This document shows positions 42,195 through 49,921 of a DNA stretch of 64,000 nt, in pieces. Position numbers and translations under genes: made by a program. The notes under the pieces are model-generated. The model saw only the letters and a list, made by a program, of their open reading frames with translations, was not told where the DNA came from and made no database searches. Position 1 is the stretch's first letter; every line of letters begins with the position of its first letter. Origin of the DNA: an uncultured Lachnospiraceae bacterium (GTDB lineage: Bacteria; Bacillota; Clostridia; Lachnospirales; Lachnospiraceae); NCBI GenBank assembly GCA_947591155.1, contig CANQDA010000021.1:1-64000 (forward strand), read 5' to 3'.

Positions 42195-43553
42195 TTGGAG
42201 CATGATTTTTCAAAGGGAAGCGTGAGCAGGCACATCATGATGCAGGCGATACCGCTGATGATCGCGCAGATCCTGCAGCTTCTTTACAATATCGTGGACC
42301 GGATCTACATCGGTCACCTGCCCGGTTCGGACGGCCTCGCGCTGACCGGAATCGGGCTTGTCTTTCCGATTGTGTCGTTGATCAACGCGTTCACGAACCT
42401 CTACGGAATGGGAGGCGCGCCGTTGTGCTCGATCGCGCGGGGCGCAGGGAAGACGGAGCAGGCGGAGAAGATCATGGGGAACTCGGTGACGCTTTTGTTT
42501 TTCACGTCGTTTGCGATCATGGCATTGTGCTACGCTCTGAAGAGGCCGGTTTTGTACATGCTGGGCGCGAGCGACGCCACATATCCCTACGCGAATACCT
42601 ATCTGATGATCTACCTGCTCGGCACGGTGTTCTTCATGCTGGGCAACGGGATGAACAATTTCATCACCTCGCAGGGCTTCCCGCGGATCGCGATGGGGAC
42701 GACGCTGCTGGGCGCGCTGATCAACCTGGTGCTCGACCCGATCCTGATCTTCGGCTTCGGCATGGGGATCGAGGGCGCGGCGATCGCGACCGTGGCGGCG
42801 CAGATCATCTCCGCGGTCTGGGTATTGAGATTTCTGACGGGGAAAAAGGCGATCCTGAAGCTGAGAAAGGAATATTTCCGGCTGGAGTGGCCGCTGGTGC
42901 GCGATATCACGACGCTCGGCACGGCCGGCTTTATCATGCAGGCGACGAACTGCGTCTCGCAGATCGCCTGCAACGCGATGCTCGGCATCTATGGCGGCGA
43001 TCTGTACATCGGAATCATGACAGTCCTGAACTCGATCCGTGAGATCTTGAGCATGCCGGTCATGGGGATCACGCAGGGCTCGCAGCCGGTGCTTGGATTC
43101 AATTACGGGGCGAGGCAGTACGGGCGGATCCGCAAGGGTATCCGTTTCATGTCCGCGACGGGCGCGCTGTACACGGTCGCCGCATGGGGACTGCTTGTGC
43201 TGTTCCCGAAGCCGTTTCTGTCCCTGTTCACCGGCAACCGGGAGATGATCGAGGCGGGCGTACGCTCTGTGCATCTGTATTTTGCCGGGTTTGTCTTCAT
43301 GCTGTTTCAGTTCTCCGGACAGTCCGTGTTCACGGCGCTCGGAAAATCGAAGCAGGCGATCTTTTTCTCGCTGTTCCGCAAGGTGGTCATCGTGTTGCCG
43401 CTGACGGTTTTGCTTCCGCGCATCATGGCGGACAGCGTGGCGGGCATATTTCTGGCCGAGCCGATCTCGAACGTGATCGGCGGCGTCGCGTGCTTCACGA
43501 CGATGTACTTCACGGTATACCGGAAATTGGGGAAAGAACGAAAAGAACATTAG
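42195..43553 (+). CDS. MATE-family multidrug/metabolite exporter
   Basis: A 452-residue exporter with twelve membrane helices in two similar halves (PLMIAQILQLLYNIVDRIYIG near the start and ITQGSQPVLGFNYGARQY near 285). It exports drugs or metabolites in exchange for Na+ or H+. The start is a TTG at 42195 after GGAGGCGG, which gives the typical family opening (LEHDFSKGSVSRHIMMQ). It appears monocistronic and ends before a shared terminator. Confidence 0.93.
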   Translation: MEHDFSKGSVSRHIMMQAIPLMIAQILQLLYNIVDRIYIGHLPGSDGLALTGIGLVFPIVSLINAFTNLYGMGGAPLCSIARGAGKTEQAEKIMGNSVTLLFFTSFAIMALCYALKRPVLYMLGASDATYPYANTYLMIYLLGTVFFMLGNGMNNFITSQGFPRIAMGTTLLGALINLVLDPILIFGFGMGIEGAAIATVAAQIISAVWVLRFLTGKKAILKLRKEYFRLEWPLVRDITTLGTAGFIMQATNCVSQIACNAMLGIYGGDLYIGIMTVLNSIREILSMPVMGITQGSQPVLGFNYGARQYGRIRKGIRFMSATGALYTVAAWGLLVLFPKPFLSLFTGNREMIEAGVRSVHLYFAGFVFMLFQFSGQSVFTALGKSKQAIFFSLFRKVVIVLPLTVLLPRIMADSVAGIFLAEPISNVIGGVACFTTMYFTVYRKLGKERKEH

Positions 43554-43655
43554 GGGCCGAATGGGAAAGTTTTGAGTAAAGCGGCTGGAACCGAACGGAA
43601 AAACCGGAGGAATAGGCTGACGGCGACATAGAAGGAGAATTCAGAGGTCGAAAAA

Positions 43656-43680
43656 GGCAGGGGCATCGACACCCTGCCTT
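43656..43680. terminator. bidirectional terminator
   Basis: GGCAGGG and CCCTGCC around a 9-base loop, with A-run before and TTT after, between convergent genes. Confidence 0.7.
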
Positions 43681-43708
43681 TGCATGTTCCACAATAATCT
43701 GTGTAGGA

Positions 43709-44185
43709 TCAGCTCAGGATCGCGCCGAACGCGCCAAAGAGTCCCGCGCTCGCCGCGCCTATGATCAGACCCGCGAGAAGCACGCCGAGCATGACCGCGA
43801 TGACGCTGGACTTAAAATCCATGTTCAGAATGCTCGCCGCGAGCGTGCCGGTCCACGCGCCCGTACCCGGAAGCGGAATGCCTACGAAGAGCAGAAGCGC
43901 GACGAAGAGCCCGCGCCCGGCGCTCGCCTGAAGCTTCCGGCCGCCCTTTTCACCTTTCTCAAGACAGAACGTGAAAAGCCTGCCGATGACCGGTTTATCC
44001 TTGCCCCAGTTCAGCACGGTGCGGGCAAAGAGATAGATGAACGGAACCGGAATCATATTTCCGAGTATTGCGATCACATAGGTCTGTATCGGCGGAAGTC
44101 CGCGCAGCACTCCGACGGGTATCGCTCCGCGCAGCTCGATGAGTGGCACCATAGAGATAAAGAACACAAGCAGATAGTTCAGCAT
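43709..44185 (-). CDS. small multidrug export family (COG2426) membrane protein
   Basis: A 158-residue integral membrane protein of the Sm_multidrug_ex family, with the conserved PLIELRGAIPVGVLRGL near residue 14 and the glycine-rich LFVGIPLPGTGAWTGTLAASIL near 100. Four helices are predicted. Despite the family name the substrate is unknown. The ATG at 44185 follows AAGGAGT. Confidence 0.85.
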   Translation of the reverse strand: MLNYLLVFFISMVPLIELRGAIPVGVLRGLPPIQTYVIAILGNMIPVPFIYLFARTVLNWGKDKPVIGRLFTFCLEKGEKGGRKLQASAGRGLFVALLLFVGIPLPGTGAWTGTLAASILNMDFKSSVIAVMLGVLLAGLIIGAASAGLFGAFGAILS

Positions 44186-44392
44186 AAAGTACTCCTTCCC
44201 TTGTCTTAAATCGCAGATCAAGAACCGAAATAATCACATGAATTCACGTACGCTGCTTATTATACATGAAATCTATGCGCATGGGCAAGCATTAAATTCG
44301 TGTTTGGCTTGTCACGGCATCTTTTTCGGAGGGAAAAGTTTTGACAGTTGAATTGATTTGTCAAAATTTGTCGAAAGATTGATGTTATATGC

Positions 44393-44421
44393 TTGCGGTA
44401 TTCCCTGCATTGTGATAGAAT
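44393..44421 (+). promoter_or_regulatory. promoter of the MarR-type gene
   Basis: TTGCGG (44393-44398) and TAGAAT (44416-44421), 17 bp apart. TTGACA and TGTCAA at 44341 and 44359 form a dyad just upstream, a possible operator. Confidence 0.5.
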
Positions 44422-44470
44422 TATGATGATTCAACATAAGTAAAATGAGCTGTCATGCAGGGGGACCAAG

Positions 44471-44914
44471 ATGAACAATACGAAATACGATGCATTGAAA
44501 CTGGAGAATCAGCTTTGCTTTCCGCTCTATGCATGCTCCAGAGAAATTATCAAGCAGTACAAGCCGTTTTTGGATGAGCTGAATCTCACCTATACACAGT
44601 ACATCACGATAATGGTTTTATGGGAAAAGAAGACGCTCACATCAAAGGAGCTTGGGAATTGTCTGTTTCTGGATTCTGGGACGTTGACTCCGCTCCTCAA
44701 GAAGATGGAGGCAAAGGGCCTTTTAAGCCGCAGACGCTCAGAGGAGGATGAGAGGAATCTCGTTGTCTCGATCACGAAGGCCGGCGAACAGCTCAGGGAG
44801 AAAGCCGTAGAGATTCCGGAGAAGATCGCCCGTTGTTCCAACCTGGATTCGGAGGAGTCTGCGACACTTTATCGCATTCTCTACAAGATTCTGAAGAACG
44901 AGAATACGGCTTGA
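44471..44914 (+). CDS. MarR-family regulator, OhrR-like
   Basis: A 147-residue winged-helix repressor. The N-terminal LENQLCFPLYACSREI carries the reactive Cys16 that OhrR proteins use to sense organic peroxides; the DNA-binding part is SKELGNCLFLDSGTLTPLLKKMEAKGL with the wing RRRSEEDERNLVVSIT. No ohr peroxidase gene is adjacent, so the target may be the gene itself or one elsewhere. GGGGGA precedes the ATG. Confidence 0.88.
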   Translation: MNNTKYDALKLENQLCFPLYACSREIIKQYKPFLDELNLTYTQYITIMVLWEKKTLTSKELGNCLFLDSGTLTPLLKKMEAKGLLSRRRSEEDERNLVVSITKAGEQLREKAVEIPEKIARCSNLDSEESATLYRILYKILKNENTA

Positions 44915-45095
44915 TTTTGGTTCATGCCGGGATATCTGCGACCAGGTTCGCCGAAACGGTTCCGGGCAGCACATCGGACATCGGAAAAAATATATTTTTG
45001 TGTGGCAAAATTGCAGGAGTTATTTTATAATAGTCCCGTTGGGGTTATTTCCGGAGCCAATAAAAAGGTCAGAAAGTACAGCGGGGAGGACGATT

Positions 45096-45500
45096 ATGTT
45101 AGAACAGATTGCAATTTTTGCCGAGAATCAGAAAGGCGCGATGCACAGAATCACAAATATTCTGGCGGAGAACGATATCAATATACTCGGTTCTGTCACG
45201 AACGACAGCGCGGAGTACGGCATCATTCGGATGCTGGTGAGCGATCCTAAGAAGACGATGGACGTGCTTAAGGACGCCGGATATATCTGTAAGTTGACGG
45301 ATGTACTGGGCGTGGAGTGCGAGGACCGCGTCGGTTCGCTGAACCATCTGCTGGCGGCGCTCGACGAGAGCAACATCAGTGTGGATTATCTCTACCTTTC
45401 GTTTGACCGTGAGAAGGCGAGTCCGATCATGGTGCTGCACGTCGAGGATCCGACCGAGGTCGAGGATTGCCTGAGCGCGAAGGGATTTACCGTATTATAA
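45096..45500 (+). CDS. tandem ACT-domain protein
   Basis: A 134-residue protein made of two ACT domains (QIAIFAENQKGAMHRITNIL and then VLGVECEDRVGSLNHLLAAL), which bind amino acids as regulators. No catalytic domain is attached. Such stand-alone proteins often lie near amino acid metabolism genes; here no partner is adjacent. ATG 45096 follows GGGGAGGA at 5 bases. Confidence 0.85.
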   Translation: MLEQIAIFAENQKGAMHRITNILAENDINILGSVTNDSAEYGIIRMLVSDPKKTMDVLKDAGYICKLTDVLGVECEDRVGSLNHLLAALDESNISVDYLYLSFDREKASPIMVLHVEDPTEVEDCLSAKGFTVL

Positions 45501-45514
45501 ACAGAAAAACGAGG

Positions 45515-45567
45515 ACTGCCGCAGCTGCCGTTTGTACTTTGAACGGATTGCCTGCGGCAGTTTTTTG
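45515..45567 (+). terminator. terminator after the ACT-domain gene
   Basis: ACTGCCGCAG (45515-45524) pairs with CTGCGGCAGT (45552-45561), followed by TTTTTT. Confidence 0.8.
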
Positions 45568-45601
45568 TAGAATTTGATGAAGCGTTTTGCCCCGGATGCC
45601 A

Positions 45602-45631
45602 TTCATACCGTCCCCATCCCCCGCATACACT
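45602..45631 (+). promoter_or_regulatory. sigma-E-like sporulation promoter of spoIIID
   Basis: CATACACT (45624-45631) fits the sigma-E -10 consensus CATACANT, and TTCATACC (45602-45609) is a fair -35 at 14-bp spacing. spoIIID is a known mother-cell sigma-E target. An ATCCCCCG/CGGGGGAT dyad overlaps this promoter and the ribosome binding site. Confidence 0.6.
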
Positions 45632-45661
45632 GTAAAAACAGTGTCTTCGGGGGATTTTTCC

Positions 45662-45922
45662 TTGAAAGATTATATAGAAGAGCGGGTACTCGACATAGCG
45701 GCTTACATTATCGAGAGCAATTCGACCGTGCGGGAGACGGCGAAAAAGTTTGGGGTGAGTAAGAGTACGGTACATAAGGATGTCTCCGAGCGCCTGGCGC
45801 AGATCAATTCGGCGTTGGCGCAGGAGGTGCGGAAGGTGCTGGACGTGAACAAGGCGGAGCGCCACATCAGGGGTGGGCAGGCCACGCGGGAAAAATATCT
45901 GCATCACGGCCAGATAGCGTGA
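45662..45922 (+). CDS. spoIIID: sporulation regulator SpoIIID
   Basis: An 86-residue DNA-binding protein that switches mother-cell gene expression between the sigma-E and sigma-K stages. The family landmarks are all present: DYIEERVLDIAAYIIE, the helix-turn-helix STVRETAKKFGVSKSTVHKDVSERL, and the basic C-terminal region ERHIRGGQATREKY. The start is a TTG at 45662 behind GGGGGAT, aligning with the family N-terminus; the longer frame from 45587 would run through the promoter. Its presence marks the organism as a spore-former. Confidence 0.94.
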   Translation: MKDYIEERVLDIAAYIIESNSTVRETAKKFGVSKSTVHKDVSERLAQINSALAQEVRKVLDVNKAERHIRGGQATREKYLHHGQIA

Positions 45923-46003
45923 AGATGATTTTTTATTGGTAAAAAAGATACGTTTTTGCCGGAATATGCATGTGTCTTGTCGAAAAGAAACGATGGCCCG
46001 GAT

Positions 46004-46032
46004 TTGACAAAAAGTCACTTATAGGGTATAGT
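46004..46032 (+). promoter_or_regulatory. promoter of the SGNH hydrolase gene
   Basis: TTGACA (46004-46009) and TATAGT (46027-46032), 17 bp apart. Its position means any start codon before about 46040 cannot be used. Confidence 0.7.
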
Positions 46033-46050
46033 GGATATGCTTGGAAACAA

Positions 46051-47268
46051 TTGTATCTCGATTACTACTATAAAGGAGTGAGTCTTATCAACGGCAAATA
46101 TGGAAAACGGCTGGGCCTCATGCTCCTGTTTTGTTTCCTGTGCTTTGCGGGTGTTGTGGAGTCGTCCGCAGCCACGAATGTGGTGGCCTCGGCGCAGGAG
46201 GCGGAACCCGGTGAGTGGAAGACGACCGGAAACGGCAGGAGGTACCGTTATACACAGACCGCGAAGTTCGCGAAAAAGACGTGGCAGAAGATAAAAGGCA
46301 GCGTCTATCGGTTTGACAAGCAGGGTTACGTCGTGACAGGCTGGTTCACTTACAGTGGCAAAAAATACTACGCGGGGGGCGATGGAAAGCTGTACATCAG
46401 CAGATGGCTCCACAAGGACGGGAAGTATTACTATTTCCTTGACAACGGAGCGCTCGCGAAGAATCGTATGGTCAGTATTGGGGAGAAGACTTATTACGTG
46501 AACAAATCCGGGGAGCGTGTGACGAACTCCTGGATAAAAAAGGGTAAGAAAAAATACTACTTTAGCCAAAAGGGCGTGCGCCTTGAGAATACGTGGATCA
46601 AGTACGAAGGAAAATTCTATTATCTGGGCGAGTCGGGTGCGATGGCCCGAAAGCAGTGGATCGACAATAAATACTACGTCGGGGCGGACGGAGTCCGGAA
46701 GACCGATTGTGTGGTGAAGGGCTACTATCTGGATTCGAACGGGAAAAGGACGAACAGGGCATCCAAGTGGAAATATATTTTTGTGGGTGATTCCCGGACA
46801 GAAGGGATCCGGCTTGCGATCGCCCCATCGAATACGAAGTATATTGCCAAGGTATCGATGGGCTATTCCTGGCTGGTATCGACGGCTGGGCCGGAGCTCA
46901 AGGGTTACCTGAACCAGAACCCGGACGTGAGCGTCGTGCTGGCGCTTGGCGTGAACGACCTCGGGAACATTCAGAATTATATCTCCTATTATAAGAGTCT
47001 GATCAAAAAGTACCCGAAGACAAAATTTTATGTGGAGGCGGTGACTCCGGTCAACGAGGGTGTGGAGGCGGCTCACGGATATACGGTGAAGAATAAGCAG
47101 ATCACCTCGTTCAACAAGAAGATGCGCGCCGCGGTCGGCAAGAGCAGATTCATAAACACATACACTTATCTGAAAAAGAGCGGCTTCCAGACGTCGGACG
47201 GCGTGCATTACACGTCGGATGTTTACCGAAAGCTCTACAATTTCATTACAGGAAAGATCAAAAAATAA
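46051..47268 (+). CDS. secreted SGNH-type hydrolase with cell-wall-binding repeats
   Basis: About 400 residues: signal peptide (LGLMLLFCFLCFAGVVESSA), five to seven choline-binding-like wall repeats (WFTYSGKKYYAGGDGKLYIS, WLHKDGKYYYFLDNGALAKN and so on) and a C-terminal SGNH/GDSL esterase domain with the nucleophile Ser in FVGDSRTEG, the Gly/Asn block GVNDLG and the Asp-X-X-His-like DGVHYT. It probably deacylates cell-surface polymers. The start is uncertain: the in-frame TTG at 46051 has only a weak ribosome binding site, while the good site AAAGGAG (46072-46078) is followed at normal spacing only by ATC (46087) in this frame. The ATG at 45970 lies before the promoter. Confidence 0.82.
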   Translation: MYLDYYYKGVSLINGKYGKRLGLMLLFCFLCFAGVVESSAATNVVASAQEAEPGEWKTTGNGRRYRYTQTAKFAKKTWQKIKGSVYRFDKQGYVVTGWFTYSGKKYYAGGDGKLYISRWLHKDGKYYYFLDNGALAKNRMVSIGEKTYYVNKSGERVTNSWIKKGKKKYYFSQKGVRLENTWIKYEGKFYYLGESGAMARKQWIDNKYYVGADGVRKTDCVVKGYYLDSNGKRTNRASKWKYIFVGDSRTEGIRLAIAPSNTKYIAKVSMGYSWLVSTAGPELKGYLNQNPDVSVVLALGVNDLGNIQNYISYYKSLIKKYPKTKFYVEAVTPVNEGVEAAHGYTVKNKQITSFNKKMRAAVGKSRFINTYTYLKKSGFQTSDGVHYTSDVYRKLYNFITGKIKK

Positions 47269-47271
47269 AAA

Positions 47272-47313
47272 CAGGGGACTGTTGGAAACAAGTGGTTTCA
47301 CGACAGTCTCCTG
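47272..47313 (+). terminator. terminator after the SGNH hydrolase gene
   Basis: CAGGGGACTGT (47272-47282) pairs with ACAGTCTCCTG (47303-47313) with one mismatch, followed by CTTTATTTT. Confidence 0.7.
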
Positions 47314-47364
47314 CTTTATTTTGCAAGACATTCGTCTCCTGCGACACATAAGCCATACGCCATA

Positions 47365-47598
47365 TTATTCTCTGAACTCGAAAAGCTTTCCGATTGGAAT
47401 CTCCAGGATATCAGAAATGTCAAACAGTTTCTCCAGTGAAATGGAGGTAGGCATGTTCGGCGCTTCAAGATTGCTGATATGTGTCCGACTTAAATTTGTG
47501 TATTCTGCAAGCTGCATCTGCGTCAGTCCGCGAAGCTTACGGTAGTAAGCGATCGTCAGTCCGAGCTGGCGATATTGATTTGCACGTTTCTCAGTCAT
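47365..47598 (-). CDS. small XRE-family regulator
   Basis: A 77-residue single-domain Cro/CI-type DNA-binding protein (GLTIAYYRKLRGLTQMQLAE, LSRTHISNLEAPN, LEKLFDISDILEIPIGKLFE). AAGGAGGAG precedes the ATG. Such small regulators often repress themselves or a neighbouring mobile element; no clear partner is seen. A second XRE gene lies 180 bp upstream on the same strand. Confidence 0.87.
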   Translation of the reverse strand: MTEKRANQYRQLGLTIAYYRKLRGLTQMQLAEYTNLSRTHISNLEAPNMPTSISLEKLFDISDILEIPIGKLFEFRE

Positions 47599-47775
47599 TT
47601 CGTCTCCTCCTTTGCACTAATAGTTTAGTATACCCGGAATGAAAACGAAACAAAACGTGTCAATGTATTTGCAAATAAATATATTGCGCATGCGATAAGA
47701 GGTTGCTATAATGGAAAGAGCAAAAAGGCAAACGCAATGATTAAAAATGCAGGGCAGAACAGCAGGCCGGCTGCG

Positions 47776-48114
47776 TCATTCGGCCTGCATGGCTTTCTTG
47801 AACCGAATGAAATCAAGCACTTCCTTCTGCGCGTTTCTGGACAGAGAAGTAAACTCGTCAAACAGCTTGTCCTTGCGCAGTTCCCTTGCCGATTTTTCCC
47901 TGACGGAATCTGCGCCGAGGACAAGATAATCGATTGAGACGTGGTACAACTTCGCCAGCGCGACAATGATCTCAAGCGGTGGAGTACGGCATGCGTTCTC
48001 GTAGTTGCTGTAGGTCTGCCTCTGAATATTTAGTTTGCTGCTCACATCCGCCTGCGTATAGTCGCTTTTTCTGCGAAGTGAGCGAATGGTAGAAGAAAAA
48101 ATAGTCTGCTTCAT
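47776..48114 (-). CDS. XRE-family regulator with short C-terminal extension
   Basis: A 112-residue protein with an N-terminal helix-turn-helix (SLRRKSDYTQADVSSKLNIQ, RQTYSNYENACRTPPLEIIV, DYLVLGADS) and a charged C-terminal helical part (KDKLFDEFTSLSRNAQKEVL) that probably dimerises. The ATG at 48114 follows GGAGGGTTAAC; the longer frame from 48141 lacks a site. It is divergent from the small gene at 48252. Confidence 0.87.
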   Translation of the reverse strand: MKQTIFSSTIRSLRRKSDYTQADVSSKLNIQRQTYSNYENACRTPPLEIIVALAKLYHVSIDYLVLGADSVREKSARELRKDKLFDEFTSLSRNAQKEVLDFIRFKKAMQAE

Positions 48115-48251
48115 TGTTAACCCTCCATATAAATTAGACATATTATATCAATTTTTAACAGAAAATTCCTTATATGCAACAATACGAATACAAAATTTGA
48201 TAGAATGCAACAAAACGTAGCAGAATGTAACTGCATAGAAAGGTGGACAGG

Positions 48252-48515
48252 ATGGATTTTTTGAAATACGGACTGGAACACGAGGAAAGCAATTCGAAAT
48301 TTCAGCGTGCAGTGGCCAGATGCTTACTGAGGATTGAGAAATGTATGGCGGATCGATACGAAAGACGCCTGATTCGGAGGCAGATTGCCGTATCGCTGGA
48401 TCAGAAAGAAACGGAAACCCTGTTGGCGGCGACATGGGAGGAGATTAAAAGAAATGGTCTTCGGGAGAGAAACGCGGCAGATTTGAAAGAGACGGCAGGC
48501 CGGAAACCCCGGTAG
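48252..48515 (+). CDS. small charged protein of unknown function
   Basis: An 87-residue, highly charged, probably helical protein (KYGLEHEESNSKFQRAVARC, RYERRLIRRQIAVSLDQKET). No family is recognised. It is divergent from an XRE regulator, and AAAGGTGG precedes the ATG. Arrangement beside such a regulator suggests a regulated accessory gene. Confidence 0.5.
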   Translation: MDFLKYGLEHEESNSKFQRAVARCLLRIEKCMADRYERRLIRRQIAVSLDQKETETLLAATWEEIKRNGLRERNAADLKETAGRKPR

Positions 48516-48535
48516 TATCTGTTCCCCGGCCTGCC
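48493..48535. terminator. hairpin between convergent genes
   Basis: GGCAGGCCGG (48493-48502) and CCGGCCTGCC (48526-48535) form a perfect 10-bp stem that includes the last codons of the gene at 48252. It lacks a T-run on the plus strand. Confidence 0.5.
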
Positions 48536-48554
48536 TCAAGACACAGCCATCCGC

Positions 48555-49031
48555 TCAGGCGTCCGGGTAATTTGCGGGGTCAAACCGTTCCAGACTGCTG
48601 AGCACAGAATTGTGATACGCAGCTGAATAGGTGACTTCAGCGCCGAACCAGTCCGGGGCCATGAAGCTGTTTGCGCTGTTCTCATCCGGGAATTCCACTT
48701 CGACTATACGCAGCCCTGAAAATTTACCCTCAAAGATATCGAGTTCCGCCTTCAGACCGAATGCAAGCGGAATGACATATCTTTTTTTTGTGATGATATT
48801 GCCGTCCGCTTTCGCGAGAAGATGTGCGTATCCCTCTGCAGTGAGCGGGAGATTGTACTCTTCGCGTGACATCATGCCCCGCCCCTTGTAGGTCAGAATA
48901 TACGCATCGTCCTGTCGGCGCACACGGACGACGGGATCCGTACACAGATACGCCTGCTCGATCCGGTGGCAGGGAAACGTGTCAAGCGGTCCCGGAAAGC
49001 GGCTGACCAGAAATTTTCGTTCGATTTCCAT
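48555..49031 (-). CDS. CYTH-domain protein
   Basis: A 158-residue protein starting with the ExExK motif (MEIERKFLV) that defines the CYTH triphosphate tunnel fold. Further tunnel residues are seen in VVRVRRQDDAYILTYKGRG, ITKKRYVIPL, AELDIFEGKFSGLRIVEVEF. It may hydrolyse inorganic triphosphate or act on a nucleotide substrate; class IV adenylate cyclases share the fold. It has the ATG at 49031 with AAGGAGA upstream. Confidence 0.88.
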   Translation of the reverse strand: MEIERKFLVSRFPGPLDTFPCHRIEQAYLCTDPVVRVRRQDDAYILTYKGRGMMSREEYNLPLTAEGYAHLLAKADGNIITKKRYVIPLAFGLKAELDIFEGKFSGLRIVEVEFPDENSANSFMAPDWFGAEVTYSAAYHNSVLSSLERFDPANYPDA

Positions 49032-49225
49032 ATGGCTGTCTCCTTTCATGATCAATGTCAGGAGCCGAATGCGCCCGCTGACAAAGGCTGCGCAGAATGC
49101 AGTATACGGAAATGATAGCACAAACCGGCGCTGCGGGAAAGAGGGGAAACGCGAATAAAAGATTGATTTTCCGCAAAGTCTCTGTTAAACTGTAGGCGAA
49201 ATCATTTCGGGACGGAGGTAAAGGC

Positions 49226-49783
49226 ATGAGCAAAGCTTTGGTTTTTCTGGCGGATGGATTTGAGGAGATCGAGGGACTGACGGTGGTGGATCTCCTGCGC
49301 CGCGCGGGAATTGAGACACAGACTGTGGCAGTGACGGGTTCCGCGGAGGTGACGGGAAGTCACAAGATCCCGGTTCGGGCGGATGTACTGTTTGAGGATA
49401 TGGATGACACTGACGCGGAGCTGTATGTGCTTCCAGGCGGTATGCCGGGGACGAAACGCCTGGAAGCGCACGAAGGTCTCGGCAAGCTGCTTTTGGACGC
49501 CGCGGCTTCCGGAAAAAAGGTGGCTGCGATCTGTGCGGCTCCGAGCGTGCTCGGCGGCCTCGGGATCCTGAAGGGAAGACGCGCGGCGTGCTATCCGGGA
49601 TTTGAGGATCAGCTTACCGGGGCGGAGGTCTCCATGGAGCAGGTCGTGGTGTCCGGAAATGTCATCACGAGCCGCGGTATGGGGACGGCTGTTCCGTTCG
49701 GGCTCGAGCTGGTCGCGCAGATGAAAGACCGGGCGGCGGCTGACGAGCTTGCCGAGCGCATTGTCTACACGGGAAACAGGTAG
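49226..49783 (+). CDS. DJ-1/PfpI-family protein
   Basis: A 185-residue protein of the DJ-1 subfamily. The nucleophile Cys103 lies in the elbow motif AAICAAPSVLG, with the partner Glu near 14-16 (DGFEEIEGLT). Members act as glyoxalases, deglycases or peroxide-sensing proteins, and the exact reaction is uncertain. GGACGGAGG precedes the ATG. Confidence 0.9.
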   Translation: MSKALVFLADGFEEIEGLTVVDLLRRAGIETQTVAVTGSAEVTGSHKIPVRADVLFEDMDDTDAELYVLPGGMPGTKRLEAHEGLGKLLLDAAASGKKVAAICAAPSVLGGLGILKGRRAACYPGFEDQLTGAEVSMEQVVVSGNVITSRGMGTAVPFGLELVAQMKDRAAADELAERIVYTGNR

Positions 49784-49921
49784 GACAGCTGTTTTTTTGC
49801 GTCGGATGCAAATAATACTGGCCTTTTTATGCGCACTGTGCTATACTAATCTAATCGCTGTGAACAGAGAAGAAAAGAAAAAGTTCCAGAATAAACAGAA
49901 TTTAAGGAGGAGTTCAGTACA

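Noticed and set aside
42210..43550. 446-codon minus-strand frame opposite the MATE gene
   Set aside because: Charged low-information translation, while the sense frame is a full MATE exporter.
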